Shown: positions 28,401 to 36,362, counted from the first letter of the stretch. The stretch is 64,000 nt of DNA from Oscillospiraceae bacterium (GCA_017935145.1 JAGBIE010000015.1:21027-85026); one strand, 5' to 3'. Notes: a model not told the origin generated them from the letters alone. Numbers and translations are program-made.

Positions 28401-28599
28401 CAAGGTGGTTGCCTATGGAGAAAGCGCCTTGTATCCTCTCAGCGATGAAAGCGAGGTTGTTTTCTTCGATGGCAAAACCGCCCGCGTGCAGGGCGAAGGG
28501 CTTCAAGAATTTGTGCTGTGCAAAGATGGGAAAAAGACCACAATTTCGGTGGATTTCTCCAAGCAATCTGTGCAGGAACTGAAGGTAGAAGCGTTATAA
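25447..28599 (+). CDS. Large cytosolic putative glycoside hydrolase (family unknown)
   Basis: A 1050-residue protein with no signal peptide. The first 430 residues are beta-rich (carbohydrate-binding or sandwich type: EWIGLRVAINGKTVFDGEIF and similar). The middle (about 440-740) looks like a TIM barrel, with HLAVQWSTTPHDTLSRYRRY and DEINTEEGFWHMESGYYYHN as possible acidic active-site regions. Around 780-870 is a flavodoxin/GATase-like segment (YRLLLAVGYNMAMEEDMEKL, FAKQGGTVMLGWPQL), and a beta-rich C-terminus follows. This order resembles clan GH-A enzymes such as GH42, but no family signature was recognised. Acid residues in EINTEEG and the region near RHTGPSSM are candidates only. RBS AAAAAGGCGGTGG. 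Confidence 0.6.
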   Translation: MSFENYVQIMENANTCIRPQKSVTFTFDGTECQGATRLFLTGETNISPYWKSEPDYEVLYRRIDDSLRSDVANRDRFCLDYSGARCEYPKIAFKKMVVPFRTHSANVKNPTDEWTFGISAKAKDLSVYGYLRLCVEVRLKKEGVDKHSTVEVPDEVFLLDIPAGTYDWQDLSENITIDTKNVANICYMVEGEDYAGEIYLEAPHMTASGGQNIVDPFCPHTEDREAVNWMGQNLSHIEWIGLRVAINGKTVFDGEIFERCHRFSEAELPLPKDAICLGENTITITCTSNYRDAAGYMLGEWGFITEQASAVISCPQCVTLGKPFHVCVEGKKGEKIAFSSESVEAVGDLVLQQDGLNALTFVCNTPANGVTMTLNGESVTIDRCVEREEDGVITGTGDMVYISIDEESVKNHVKWFLSQHIGNLFTVRPTYRWNGTRVFRPDVYRKLADFLDSMGISYSHMLDGRELPGCNCNPLVEDLDSPHFLGRQRHEYDGQYLYWGIEDLTGRDSAQMYFDMVLRMNRQYPKRMSGEIVPENVHYTPKKQWLYRSPDLPTDMKSAAEQVVQSLANTRKGVLRHTGPSSMFKYFYQAGYEWLGAELMYVPTELTSSALRGAREVYGGKIGSHLAVQWSTTPHDTLSRYRRYRLALYICYMQGIDEINTEEGFWHMESGYYYHNRFSSGCLNHTREQQDFYRYLSTHTRRGTFYTPIAFLSGRYDGWKCFTRGDAWGVSGFGFTDAEKAWDLLTCFYPKSVVSSIYVHPCPDKEVGYYSGTPMGNVDILPMEAEDYSKYRLLLAVGYNMAMEEDMEKLLQFAKQGGTVMLGWPQLSITTDRKDVVACKHEYLVGGAPQFVEDTYLSHPVHVCEDVEYDSVLVYTDSHKPLVVLKKVGDGTICFVNAKEYAGAKAVDLACREAIEKLTEDCLKAEKIYARGDRNVQFTVFQMENGGRELYFIATDWHKECPDGEGTLILGDKEYTISVPWGQMVKVVAYGESALYPLSDESEVVFFDGKTARVQGEGLQEFVLCKDGKKTTISVDFSKQSVQELKVEAL

Positions 28600-28618
28600 G
28601 TAAAATCATCTCACATCT

Positions 28619-28652
28619 CAAAGCCGTCTGTCTTTGGCAGACGGCTTTTTTG
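28619..28652 (+). terminator. Terminator of the putative glycoside hydrolase gene
   Basis: Stem AAGCCGTCTG/CAGACGGCTT with a T6 tail, 20 nt after the stop. Confidence 0.88.
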
Positions 28653-28655
28653 TTC

Positions 28656-28684
28656 TTGTCTTTATATCATTTTTCCTGTATAAT
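28656..28684 (+). promoter_or_regulatory. Promoter of sstT
   Basis: TTGTCT (28656-28661), 17 nt, TATAAT (28679-28684). Confidence 0.7.
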
Positions 28685-28721
28685 GGATTTATTCCAAAAT
28701 TCCCCATAAAAGGAGAAACAT

Positions 28722-29945
28722 ATGAAAAAAGTATTCGGTTTTTACACCAAAATCCCCCTGATTCTGCGCATTGCCGTTGGCCTTGTCATTGGCATCGTGT
28801 TGGGTCTGTTTGCACCCAAAGCCACCTTTGTTGCCACACTGGGTAGCATCTTCGTGGGCGCGCTGAAAGCCGTTGCCCCCGTGCTGGTCTTTGTGCTGGT
28901 CATTGCCTCTTTGGCAAAGGCGGGTCAAGGCATTGGCAGCCGCTTCCGCACCATCATCATTCTTTACCTGTGCACCACCTTCTTTGCCGCCGTGTTGTCG
29001 GTTGTGGGCAGCTACATCTTCCCCGTAACCATCCCCTTGGCGGAGGCTGTGGACAAGACCGCACCCGCAGGTTTGGGCGAAGTGTTCAGCGGTCTTCTCG
29101 GCAAAATGGTGATGAACCCCGTCAAAGCCATTATGGACGGCGAGTATGTGGGCATCCTCACTTGGGCCGTGGTTTTGGGTCTTGCCCTGCGTGTGGGCGC
29201 CAGCGAAAAAACCAAGGAGGTCCTGACGGACATCTCCGATGCCGTTTCTAAGGCTGTGGCTTGGGTCATTCAGCTTGCTCCCTTTGGCATTATGGGTCTG
29301 GTGTTCTCCTCCGTCAGTGAATACGGCTTGGAAATTTTCACCGACTACGGCAAGCTCCTTGCACTGTTGGTTGGCTGTATGTTGGTTACTTCTTTGGTCA
29401 TTAACCCCATCCTTGTGGGCATTTTGCTGAGACGTAACCCCTATCCTCTGGTGTTCCGTTGCCTCAAAGAAAGCGGCATTACCGCATTCTTCACCCGCTC
29501 CTCCGCTGCCAACATTCCCGTGAATATGGCTCTGTGCGAAAGATTGGGTTTGGATAAGGAATATTACAGTGTGGCCATCCCCTTGGGTGCTACCATCAAT
29601 ATGGACGGCGCTGCCATCACCATTACCGTTATGTCCTTGGCAGCCGCCTTCTCTCAGGGCATTGAGGTCAACATCATTGTGGCTATCTTCCTCAGTTTCA
29701 TTGCCACCTTGGGTGCTTGCGGTGCATCCGGCGTGGCCGGCGGCAGTCTGCTCCTGATTCCTATGGCTTGCGCCCTTTTGGGTGTTGGACAGGATATTGC
29801 CATGCAGGTGGTTGGCGTTGGCTTTATCATCGGTGTGGTGCAGGACTCCTTGGAAACCGCCCTCAACTCCTCCGGCGACGTGCTTTTCTGCGCCACCGCA
29901 GAACTGCTCGAATGGAAAAAGCAAGGCAAGAAACTCCCCTTCTGA
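28722..29945 (+). CDS. sstT: Serine/threonine:sodium symporter SstT
   Basis: A 407-residue DAACS transporter with about eight helices and two hairpins. Landmarks: FYTKIPLILRIAVGLVIGIV, the serine-rich hairpin FFTRSSAANIPVNMALCERL, the sodium/substrate motif VAIPLGATINMDGAAITITV and GASGVAGGSLLLIPMACALL. SstT imports serine and threonine with sodium. ATG 28722 has AAAGGAG upstream. It is monocistronic, flanked by its own promoter and terminator. Confidence 0.94.
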   Translation: MKKVFGFYTKIPLILRIAVGLVIGIVLGLFAPKATFVATLGSIFVGALKAVAPVLVFVLVIASLAKAGQGIGSRFRTIIILYLCTTFFAAVLSVVGSYIFPVTIPLAEAVDKTAPAGLGEVFSGLLGKMVMNPVKAIMDGEYVGILTWAVVLGLALRVGASEKTKEVLTDISDAVSKAVAWVIQLAPFGIMGLVFSSVSEYGLEIFTDYGKLLALLVGCMLVTSLVINPILVGILLRRNPYPLVFRCLKESGITAFFTRSSAANIPVNMALCERLGLDKEYYSVAIPLGATINMDGAAITITVMSLAAAFSQGIEVNIIVAIFLSFIATLGACGASGVAGGSLLLIPMACALLGVGQDIAMQVVGVGFIIGVVQDSLETALNSSGDVLFCATAELLEWKKQGKKLPF

Positions 29946-29954
29946 TACCAATAA

Positions 29955-29986
29955 CAAAACCTCGGGTCAAAAGACCCGAGGTTTTT
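29955..29986. terminator. Terminator between sstT and the convergent acetyltransferase gene
   Basis: Stem AAAACCTCGGGTC/GACCCGAGGTTTTT with a 4-nt loop. It ends two nt before the stop codon of the minus-strand gene. Confidence 0.85.
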
Positions 29987-29987
29987 C

Positions 29988-30653
29988 TTATTTCTTTTCT
30001 GCAATTTGTTCCATGGATTTCACAATGGAGTGTTCTTGTATGACCCCACGCACAGCAGTCAGAGGATACACAGAAGTGTGCTTTCCCACCACAGTACCGG
30101 GATTCAGCACCGCGCCACAGCCAATATCCGCATGGTCACCCAAGATAGCGCCCACTTTCCGTCTGCCTGTGGGATAGTCCTCTATGCCGTGGATGATGAC
30201 CTCTTTGCCATCGGCTTTCAGGTTAGAGCAGACCGCACCCGCTCCCATGTGGGAGAAATTTCCCAAAACAGAGTCACCCACATAGTTATAGTGCGGTACT
30301 TGCACTTTATGGAGAAGCACGGCATTTTTCAGTTCACTGGCGTTGCCGATGACGCACCCCTCGCCTGTGATGACATTACCGCGCACATAGGCATTGGGGC
30401 GGATTTCCGTACCTGCGCCAAAGATGGCAGGGGGCAAAATAGTAGCGCTTTCATGGATGGTGACCCCCTCCCCTACCAAAATGCCATCCCGCAGAAGGGT
30501 GAATCCCGCAGGAGGATTTTCTAGGAGGGATTCCATATAAGTCCCAATCTCCCCCAAGACCTGCCACGGATATTCCTTTTCCGCAAAGAGGGGCTCCAAA
30601 AAGGTGGGTACACTCTCAAAGAGTTCTTTGGTTTTCACTTTATCAGGGCGCAC
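29988..30653 (-). CDS. GlmU C-terminal-like acetyltransferase (left-handed beta-helix), no pyrophosphorylase domain
   Basis: A 221-residue protein with hexapeptide repeats (left-handed beta-helix) from about residue 60. It resembles the acetyltransferase half of GlmU: IRPNAYVR, NASELKNAVLL (the catalytic-region Lys), and PHYNYVGDSVLGNFSHMGAG, where His and Tyr match the H-x-x-Y of GlmU (HLTYLGD). CSNLKADGKEV replaces the usual CNYDG. The N-terminal uridylyltransferase domain is absent. The start GTG 30653 sits 8 nt after a GGAGGG inside glmM, overlapping its end by 11 nt, so it is translationally coupled. It probably acetylates glucosamine-1-phosphate made by the upstream enzyme; this is inference. 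Confidence 0.72.
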   Translation of the reverse strand: MRPDKVKTKELFESVPTFLEPLFAEKEYPWQVLGEIGTYMESLLENPPAGFTLLRDGILVGEGVTIHESATILPPAIFGAGTEIRPNAYVRGNVITGEGCVIGNASELKNAVLLHKVQVPHYNYVGDSVLGNFSHMGAGAVCSNLKADGKEVIIHGIEDYPTGRRKVGAILGDHADIGCGAVLNPGTVVGKHTSVYPLTAVRGVIQEHSIVKSMEQIAEKK

Positions 30654-32256
30654 AGTGACCACCCTCCACAATGGCTTTTTCTACCATACGGATGTACTGA
30701 TGGCACTTATCTTCCGTTTCGCTTTCCAGCATAATGCGAATGACGGGTTCTGTGCCACTGGCACGGAGGAGGACTCTGCCCTTCTTATTCAGGAGGGCTT
30801 CCACCTGTCCTACGGCTTCCTGCACTTTGCCATCAGCAAGGACAGCATCTTGATTGCGCACGCGAATGCTTTTGAGCACCTGCGGATAGATGGTGACGGG
30901 CTGAGACAGTTTGGCAAGGGAGGATTTGCTACGGCAGACCTCTTCCGTCATCATAATGGCGGTAAGAATGCCATCGCCCGTGGTGGCGTATTTGCGCATG
31001 ATAATATGTCCCGATTGCTCGCCACCCAAGGAATAGTCATTCTCCTGCATGCATTCGTAGACGAAGCGGTCACCCACATCTGTCTGACGGCAGGAGATTC
31101 CCTCGGCTTTGAGACTCTCCAAAAGACCCGAGTTGGACATGATGGTAGCCACCACCGTGTCTCCTGTGAGCATGCCACAATCCTTGAGGCGCTTACCCAA
31201 AATGTAGAGCATATGGTCGCCATCCACCACATTGCCGTTTTCATCCACGGCGATACAGCGGTCGGCGTCCCCATCGAAGGCAAAGCCCAAATCCAAGTGG
31301 CGCTCCCGCACCAAACGGCAGAGTTTTGCAATATGGGTACTGCCACATTCGCTGTTGACATTGAGGCCATCAGGCTCTGCACCGATGACCTCCACCTGCG
31401 CGCCCAAGGCACTGAACACTGCCTTGGCAATCATCCAAGATGCGCCGTTGGCGCTATCCAAACCGATGCGCAGATTCTTATAAGAATGGGATGCCAAGGA
31501 GATGAGATATGCCACATAGCGATTACGACCAGAAGCATAGTCCACGATACAACCAATTTTCTCCCGTTGCGCCAAGGGCAAATCCTGCCCCGTGATGCCA
31601 AGGACACGCAAATCGTGGTCAAGATAGGCTTCAATGAGGGAAATGGTCTCAAAATCCAGTTTCTCGCCATAGCGGTTGACGATTTTAATGCCGTTATCGT
31701 AGTAAGGGTTGTGGGATGCGGTAATCATGATACCGCAGTCAAATTCATCCTGCCGTGTCACATAGGACACGCTGGGGGTGGTAGTCACATGGAGCATATA
31801 GGCATCCGCGCCCGATGCGGTGAGACCTGCCACAATGGAATATTCCAGCATGTAACTGCTACGGCGGGTATCTTTACCGATGACCACCTTGGGGCGGTGG
31901 TTGGGTCTGGCGCAACCCGAAAGGGGCGAAGAATAGTACCAGCCCAAGAAGCGACCAATGCGATACGCCTGTTCTGAGGTGAGGTTCACATTGGCCTCCC
32001 CACGGAAGCCGTCTGTGCCAAAGTAGCGGTTGCGTCCCCGTTCTTGGGAGGGGAGATTCTTTTTCTCCATGAGCAGTTCATCGGCAGTGATGCCGAAAAT
32101 CTCGCACAGAAGAATGATTTTATCCACCTGAGGCATGGCCTGCCCCATCTCCCAACGGGACACGGCTTGGCGGGATACCGCTACCGCGTCTGCCAATTGT
32201 TCCTGAGAAAGCCCCATCATGGAGCGAAGTACTGCAATTTTTTCACCAATGGTCAC
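30643..32256 (-). CDS. glmM: XRE-type HTH domain fused to phosphoglucosamine mutase (GlmM-like)
   Basis: A 537-residue in-frame fusion. Residues 1-65 form an XRE/Cro helix-turn-helix (MGLSQEQLADAVAVSRQAVS, RWEMGQAMPQVDKIILLCEI). Residues about 77-537 are a complete phosphohexose mutase: FGTDGFRGEANVN at 79, the phosphoserine loop TASHNP with Ser181, the metal loop DGDADR, and the phosphate-binding RASGTEPVIRIM. GlmM turns glucosamine-6-phosphate into glucosamine-1-phosphate. Start GTG 32256 follows AGGGGGA. The mutase lacks its own ribosome binding site at residue 77, so fusion looks real. The HTH could make this a regulator as well as an enzyme, but no operator was identified. Confidence 0.9.
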   Translation of the reverse strand: MTIGEKIAVLRSMMGLSQEQLADAVAVSRQAVSRWEMGQAMPQVDKIILLCEIFGITADELLMEKKNLPSQERGRNRYFGTDGFRGEANVNLTSEQAYRIGRFLGWYYSSPLSGCARPNHRPKVVIGKDTRRSSYMLEYSIVAGLTASGADAYMLHVTTTPSVSYVTRQDEFDCGIMITASHNPYYDNGIKIVNRYGEKLDFETISLIEAYLDHDLRVLGITGQDLPLAQREKIGCIVDYASGRNRYVAYLISLASHSYKNLRIGLDSANGASWMIAKAVFSALGAQVEVIGAEPDGLNVNSECGSTHIAKLCRLVRERHLDLGFAFDGDADRCIAVDENGNVVDGDHMLYILGKRLKDCGMLTGDTVVATIMSNSGLLESLKAEGISCRQTDVGDRFVYECMQENDYSLGGEQSGHIIMRKYATTGDGILTAIMMTEEVCRSKSSLAKLSQPVTIYPQVLKSIRVRNQDAVLADGKVQEAVGQVEALLNKKGRVLLRASGTEPVIRIMLESETEDKCHQYIRMVEKAIVEGGHCAP

Positions 32257-32485
32257 ACAAAGTCCCCCTATTTTGAATCATTCCAAGATATTATACTGAG
32301 CCAAATCGGTAAAATCCACCAAGTGCGCTACTATTTTTCGCAATTTTCAGTTGCGGAATCGCCGTTTTATACCAGTATAATACAATATCTCCCCCTTGTC
32401 CATCTTTTTCTTGTAAACTTTCCGTTGCATTAGGCAGATTTTTGGGCACTTACAAAAAATCGTTTCTTTTTTCGGCAGACTGCGG

Positions 32486-32491
32486 TATAAT
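32486..32491 (+). promoter_or_regulatory. Candidate -10 box before glgB
   Basis: TATAAT at 32486-32491, about 42 nt before the glgB start. The upstream -35 candidate TTTCTT (17 nt away) is weak. Confidence 0.4.
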
Positions 32492-32533
32492 AAAAGAAAA
32501 AACCACCCGTTTTTATCCAAAGGAGGAAGGCAA

Positions 32534-34513
32534 ATGTCCTGCAAAATTCTGCAATATGACTCTTGGCTCACTCCCTATGCCCCTGCCTTGGAGGCACGCA
32601 TAGAGCGCTACAAAGAGGTACGGGAACAACTTGTGGGAGATTCTTCCCTCTCAGATTTTGCCAACGGGCATCACTATTTCGGCATCCATCCTACCAAAGA
32701 TGGCTGGGTGTATCGGGAATGGGCGCCTGAGGCGGAAGCTTTGTTCTTCACAGGGGATTTTAACGGCTGGAATCTCTATGAATATCCCATGACCCGCCTG
32801 AATGATGGTGTGTGGGAACTGTCTCTTCCCAAAGATGCCCTCTCGGTGGGGCAAAAGGTGCAGACCATCGTCTGCCGTAGCGGTGAAACCCTTAGACGGA
32901 TTCCCGCCTATGCCACACGGGTGATTCAGCAAGAGGATCACTCTTGGTGCTGTGTGGTGGATACCGCTTTGACGGAAGAATATCCGTGGACGGATGGGAA
33001 TTTTAAGCCCCGCAAGACCCCTTACATCTACGAGTGCCATATCGGCATGGCGCAGGAAGAGTACAAGGTGGGCTCTTACCGCGAGTTTACGGAAAAAATC
33101 CTGCCCCGTGTGAAAAAGATGGGCTACAACACCTTGCAGATTATGGCCATTATGGAGCATCCTTACTACGGCTCTTTTGGCTATCAGGTGTCCAACTTCT
33201 TCGCCCCCTCTTCCCGTTTTGGCACAGCATGGGAACTGAAAGAACTCATTAACACCGCCCACAGCATGGGAATTGCGGTGCTTTTGGATGTGGTCCACTC
33301 CCACGCGGTGAAAAACACCGAAGAGGGTCTCAGCCGTTTTGACGGCACAGAGTACCAGTATTTCCATGAAGGCGAACGAGGCAACCATCCCGCTTGGGAT
33401 ACACGGCTTTTTCATTACGGCAAACCGCAGGTACTGCATTTCCTCCTGTCCAACCTAAAGTATTGGATGGAAGTATTCCATTTTGACGGCTTCCGCTTCG
33501 ATGGTGTCACCTCCATGCTGTATCACGACCACGCATTGGGTACGGCATTTACGGACTACTCTATGTATTTTACCGCCAACACCGACCAAGAAGCGCTGTG
33601 CTATCTGCAACTGGCAAATGAACTAATACATAGCCTAAATCCCCACGCCATCACTGTGGCGGAGGATATGTCCGGCATGCCGGGCATGGCGCTGAAGATT
33701 GAAGATGGTGGCATCGGTTTTGATTACCGATTGAGCATGGGTGTGCCGGATTTGTGGATTAAACTCCTCAAGGAAGTGCCCGATGAGCATTGGAGCATGG
33801 GACATTTGTGGTATGAACTCACCACCCGCCGTCCTAAGGAAAAGAGCATTGGTTACTGCGAAAGCCATGACCAAGCCCTTGTGGGGGACAAGACCATCAT
33901 GTTCCGCCTGTGCGATGCGGAAATGTATCGCGCCATGAGTAAGTTCATTCCCAGCATGGTCATTGACCGAGGCATGGCTCTGCACAAGATGATTCGGCTC
34001 ATCACCGCATCCTTTGCAGGCGAGGGCTACTTAAACTTTATGGGCAACGAGTTTGGACATCCCGAATGGATTGATTTCCCGCGGGAGGGCAACGGATGGA
34101 GTTACCACTACTGTCGCCGTCAGTGGTCTTTGGCAGAACGGGATGATTTGCGCTATGGCGACCTGCTCGCCTTTGACAGCGCGATGCTCCAAACCCTGAA
34201 AAGTGGGCGCATCCCTGGAAAGAGCGCCACTTTGCGCCTAATCCACGAGGATGACAAGATTCTTGTGGCAGAAAAAGGCGACATGCTCTTTATTTTTAAT
34301 TTCCATCCCAGTACCTCTTATGAGGGTTATTTCATCCCCACAGGAGGGGCGGGAACTTATAAAGTTACCCTCTCCACCGATGATGGAACTTTTGGCGGAT
34401 TTGACCGCGTGAGTCATGACTGCTACATAGCAGAATCCCTTCCCGATGGTCGGGTGGGTTTCCGCATTTATCTGCCCAGTCGCACCGCTGTGGTACTTCG
34501 CAAAGAAAAATGA
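32534..34513 (+). CDS. glgB: 1,4-alpha-glucan branching enzyme (GH13, eukaryotic-like type)
   Basis: A 659-residue GH13 enzyme that makes alpha-1,6 branches in glycogen. An N-terminal CBM48 (EWAPEAEALFFTGDFNGWNL) precedes the barrel. GH13 regions: LLDVVHSHAVKN (region I), FDGFRFDGVTSM with the nucleophile Asp (II), ITVAEDMSGMPG with the acid Glu (III), and IGYCESHDQALVGDKT (IV). ESHDQALVGDKT and MEHPYYGSFGYQVSNFFAPS resemble eukaryotic branching enzymes. ATG 32534 has AAAGGAGGAAGG upstream. It is alone, without other glycogen genes nearby. Confidence 0.94.
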   Translation: MSCKILQYDSWLTPYAPALEARIERYKEVREQLVGDSSLSDFANGHHYFGIHPTKDGWVYREWAPEAEALFFTGDFNGWNLYEYPMTRLNDGVWELSLPKDALSVGQKVQTIVCRSGETLRRIPAYATRVIQQEDHSWCCVVDTALTEEYPWTDGNFKPRKTPYIYECHIGMAQEEYKVGSYREFTEKILPRVKKMGYNTLQIMAIMEHPYYGSFGYQVSNFFAPSSRFGTAWELKELINTAHSMGIAVLLDVVHSHAVKNTEEGLSRFDGTEYQYFHEGERGNHPAWDTRLFHYGKPQVLHFLLSNLKYWMEVFHFDGFRFDGVTSMLYHDHALGTAFTDYSMYFTANTDQEALCYLQLANELIHSLNPHAITVAEDMSGMPGMALKIEDGGIGFDYRLSMGVPDLWIKLLKEVPDEHWSMGHLWYELTTRRPKEKSIGYCESHDQALVGDKTIMFRLCDAEMYRAMSKFIPSMVIDRGMALHKMIRLITASFAGEGYLNFMGNEFGHPEWIDFPREGNGWSYHYCRRQWSLAERDDLRYGDLLAFDSAMLQTLKSGRIPGKSATLRLIHEDDKILVAEKGDMLFIFNFHPSTSYEGYFIPTGGAGTYKVTLSTDDGTFGGFDRVSHDCYIAESLPDGRVGFRIYLPSRTAVVLRKEK

Positions 34514-34514
34514 T

Positions 34515-34553
34515 AAAAACAGGTCTGTGATGGGCATCACAGACCTGTTTTTT
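34515..34553 (+). terminator. Terminator of glgB
   Basis: Stem AAAACAGGTCTGTGATG/CATCACAGACCTGTTTTTT. Confidence 0.9.
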
Positions 34554-34586
34554 CTATCCAAAAGGCAGGATTTTACAGAAAATCCA

Positions 34587-34615
34587 TTGAATTTTTTGAG
34601 AAAATCCTCTATAAT
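34587..34615 (+). promoter_or_regulatory. Promoter of the HTH-membrane protein gene
   Basis: TTGAAT (34587-34592), 17 nt, TATAAT (34610-34615), followed by the ATG at 34659. Confidence 0.7.
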
Positions 34616-34658
34616 ATTGCCGTAAGAAATGAAACAACTTTGTTTGTGGGAATAGATT

Positions 34659-35258
34659 ATGGATGTATTAAAAAACAACTTTGCCAAGAAATTGGCAACC
34701 CTTCGTCAGAATGCGGGCATGACCCAGTTTGAACTGGGAGAAAAACTCAGTTATTCTGACAAGACCGTTTCCAAATGGGAGCGTGGAGAAGCCATTCCCG
34801 ATGCGGTGGTACTGAAGAAAATCAGTCAGATTTTCTCCGTGAGTGTGGACTCCCTTTTGGATGACAGCACGGAGGAATCCTTGGAGCAAATCCCCGCACA
34901 GGAGGAAAAATCCTCCCGCTTTTCCATCTACCCCTCCATCACTCGCGTGATTCTTGTGGGCATTTGGACCGTGGCGGTACTGCTGTTTGTGATTTTGTGG
35001 CTCAGTTTGGACAAGGTCTATTGGATGGTCTTTGTTTACACTGTGCCTGTGACCCTCATCGCCCTTTTGGTGTTCAACTCCATCTGGAACAGGGGGAAAG
35101 GGAACTTTGTCATTGTGGCGTTTTTGGTTCTCTCCTTGGTAGCAGTGGTATATTTGGGTGTACTACCCCTAAAAAACGCTTGGCAACTTTTTTTGGTGCT
35201 AATTCCTGCAGAATTGCTGGTTTATCTGAGTTTTCGCATTAAAACACGCCATAAATAG
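34659..35258 (+). CDS. XRE HTH regulator with C-terminal membrane helices
   Basis: A 199-residue protein. Residues 1-70 are an XRE HTH (LRQNAGMTQFELGEKLSYSD, KTVSKWERGEAIPDAVVLKK). After a linker with EQIPAQEEKSS there are about four membrane helices (VILVGIWTVAVLLFVILWLS, MVFVYTVPVTLIALLVFN and two more). Such proteins are common in Firmicutes and may sense envelope or membrane conditions; the target is unknown. It ends in TAG (35256-35258), showing TAG is used as a stop in this genome. Confidence 0.82.
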   Translation: MDVLKNNFAKKLATLRQNAGMTQFELGEKLSYSDKTVSKWERGEAIPDAVVLKKISQIFSVSVDSLLDDSTEESLEQIPAQEEKSSRFSIYPSITRVILVGIWTVAVLLFVILWLSLDKVYWMVFVYTVPVTLIALLVFNSIWNRGKGNFVIVAFLVLSLVAVVYLGVLPLKNAWQLFLVLIPAELLVYLSFRIKTRHK

Positions 35259-35290
35259 TTCTCTCCTCACAGTAGAATTCCAATTCTTAC

Positions 35291-35328
35291 GGGAGTAGAG
35301 TTCCAATTTTGGAACTCTACTCCTTTTC
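35291..35328 (+). terminator. Terminator of the HTH-membrane protein gene
   Basis: A 14-bp perfect stem, GGAGTAGAGTTCCA/TGGAACTCTACTCC, with a 4-nt loop and a T4 tail. Confidence 0.85.
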
Positions 35329-35361
35329 TATTCCCCGTAGACGCATTCCCCATTTTGTGGT

Positions 35362-35390
35362 TTGCAAATCTTTGGAAAGATGGATACAAT
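35362..35390 (+). promoter_or_regulatory. Promoter of degV
   Basis: TTGCAA (35362-35367), 17 nt, TACAAT (35385-35390), 27 nt before the start codon. Confidence 0.65.
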
Positions 35391-35416
35391 AGTGCCATCA
35401 CAAGGAGGGGATTCCC

Positions 35417-36298
35417 ATGAACAATTACATTCTCAGTTGTTGCTCCACGGCAGATTTGAGTCGCGAGCATTTTGAAAAGCGGAATATCGCTTGGCTTTGC
35501 TTCCATTTCTTCTTGGATGGCAAGGAATATATTGATGATTTGGGTGAAAGCCTAAGCTTTGACGAATTTTATAAAGCCATTGCCGAGGGCGCGGATACCC
35601 GCACCTCTCAGATTAACAGCGAGGAGTACTATGCTCATTTCCGCAAATTCTTGGAAGATGGCAAGGATGTTTTGCACCTGTGCCTTTCCTCTGGTCTCAG
35701 CGGTACTGTGAACTCCGCACGAATTGCAGCCGACCAGTTGGCGGAAGAGTTCCCCAACAACAAAGTAGTTGTGGAGGACTCTTTGGCAGCCTCTTCTGGC
35801 TTTGGTCTTTTAATGGAGACCCTTGCCGATATGCGTGACGAGGGCAAAACTTTAGATGAACTGGTCGCCTTCTTGCAGGATAACATTCTGCGTATGCGCC
35901 ACTGGTTCTTTACTACCGACCTTTCCACCTTTATCCGTGGTGGTCGTGTCAGCAAGACCAGCGGTTTTGTGGGTACGCTTTTGGGCATCTGTCCCCTGCT
36001 GGATGTGGACGCAGGTGGTCATCTGACCCCCCGCGAGAAAGTCCGTTCCAAGAAGAAAGTCATCGCCCGCATTGTGGAAAAGATGGCAGAAGAGGCTGGC
36101 ACGGATTACAGTGGCAAGTGCTTTATTAGTAACTCTGCCTGCATGGAGGATGCCGAGGCTGTGGCATCTCTCGTGAAAGAAACTTTCCCCCATCTCAATG
36201 GCGATGTGGTCATTAACTCCATTGGTACCACCATTGGTTCCCACACGGGTCCTGGCACTGTGGCGCTGTTCTATTGGAGCAAAGAAAACAGAGTGTAA
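35417..36298 (+). CDS. DegV family fatty acid-binding protein
   Basis: A 293-residue DegV/FakB-like protein. Motifs are DTRTSQINSEEYYAHFRKFL, the ligand region LHLCLSSGLSGTVNSARIAA, TTDLSTFIRGGRVSKTSGFV and GPGTVALFYWSKE. The family binds fatty acids, usually as the FakB partner of a FakA kinase; no FakA lies in the window. ATG 35417 has AAGGAGGGG upstream. Confidence 0.92.
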   Translation: MNNYILSCCSTADLSREHFEKRNIAWLCFHFFLDGKEYIDDLGESLSFDEFYKAIAEGADTRTSQINSEEYYAHFRKFLEDGKDVLHLCLSSGLSGTVNSARIAADQLAEEFPNNKVVVEDSLAASSGFGLLMETLADMRDEGKTLDELVAFLQDNILRMRHWFFTTDLSTFIRGGRVSKTSGFVGTLLGICPLLDVDAGGHLTPREKVRSKKKVIARIVEKMAEEAGTDYSGKCFISNSACMEDAEAVASLVKETFPHLNGDVVINSIGTTIGSHTGPGTVALFYWSKENRV

Positions 36299-36304
36299 AT
36301 GCTA

Positions 36305-36335
36305 CGAACTCCGCATCCAAGGGTGCGGAGTTCTT
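36305..36335 (+). terminator. Terminator of degV
   Basis: Stem GAACTCCGCA/TGCGGAGTTC after the stop; the T-tail is short. Confidence 0.65.
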
Positions 36336-36362
36336 GTGTTTAGGGGCTAACCATGCTATAGT
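36334..36362 (+). promoter_or_regulatory. Promoter of the ComEC-like/DUF3006 pair
   Basis: TTGTGT (36334-36339), 17 nt, TATAGT (36357-36362), 21 nt before the start at 36383. Confidence 0.6.

Noticed and set aside
28689..29957. A long minus-strand frame opposite sstT
   Set aside because: Its composition (many His, Gln, Asn, Gly) is that of an antisense shadow; SstT on the plus strand has full family motifs.
14065..35258. Reassignment of TAG as a sense codon
   Set aside because: The rplD TAG raised this, but TAG ends the gene at 34659-35258 and no other gene has an internal TAG.
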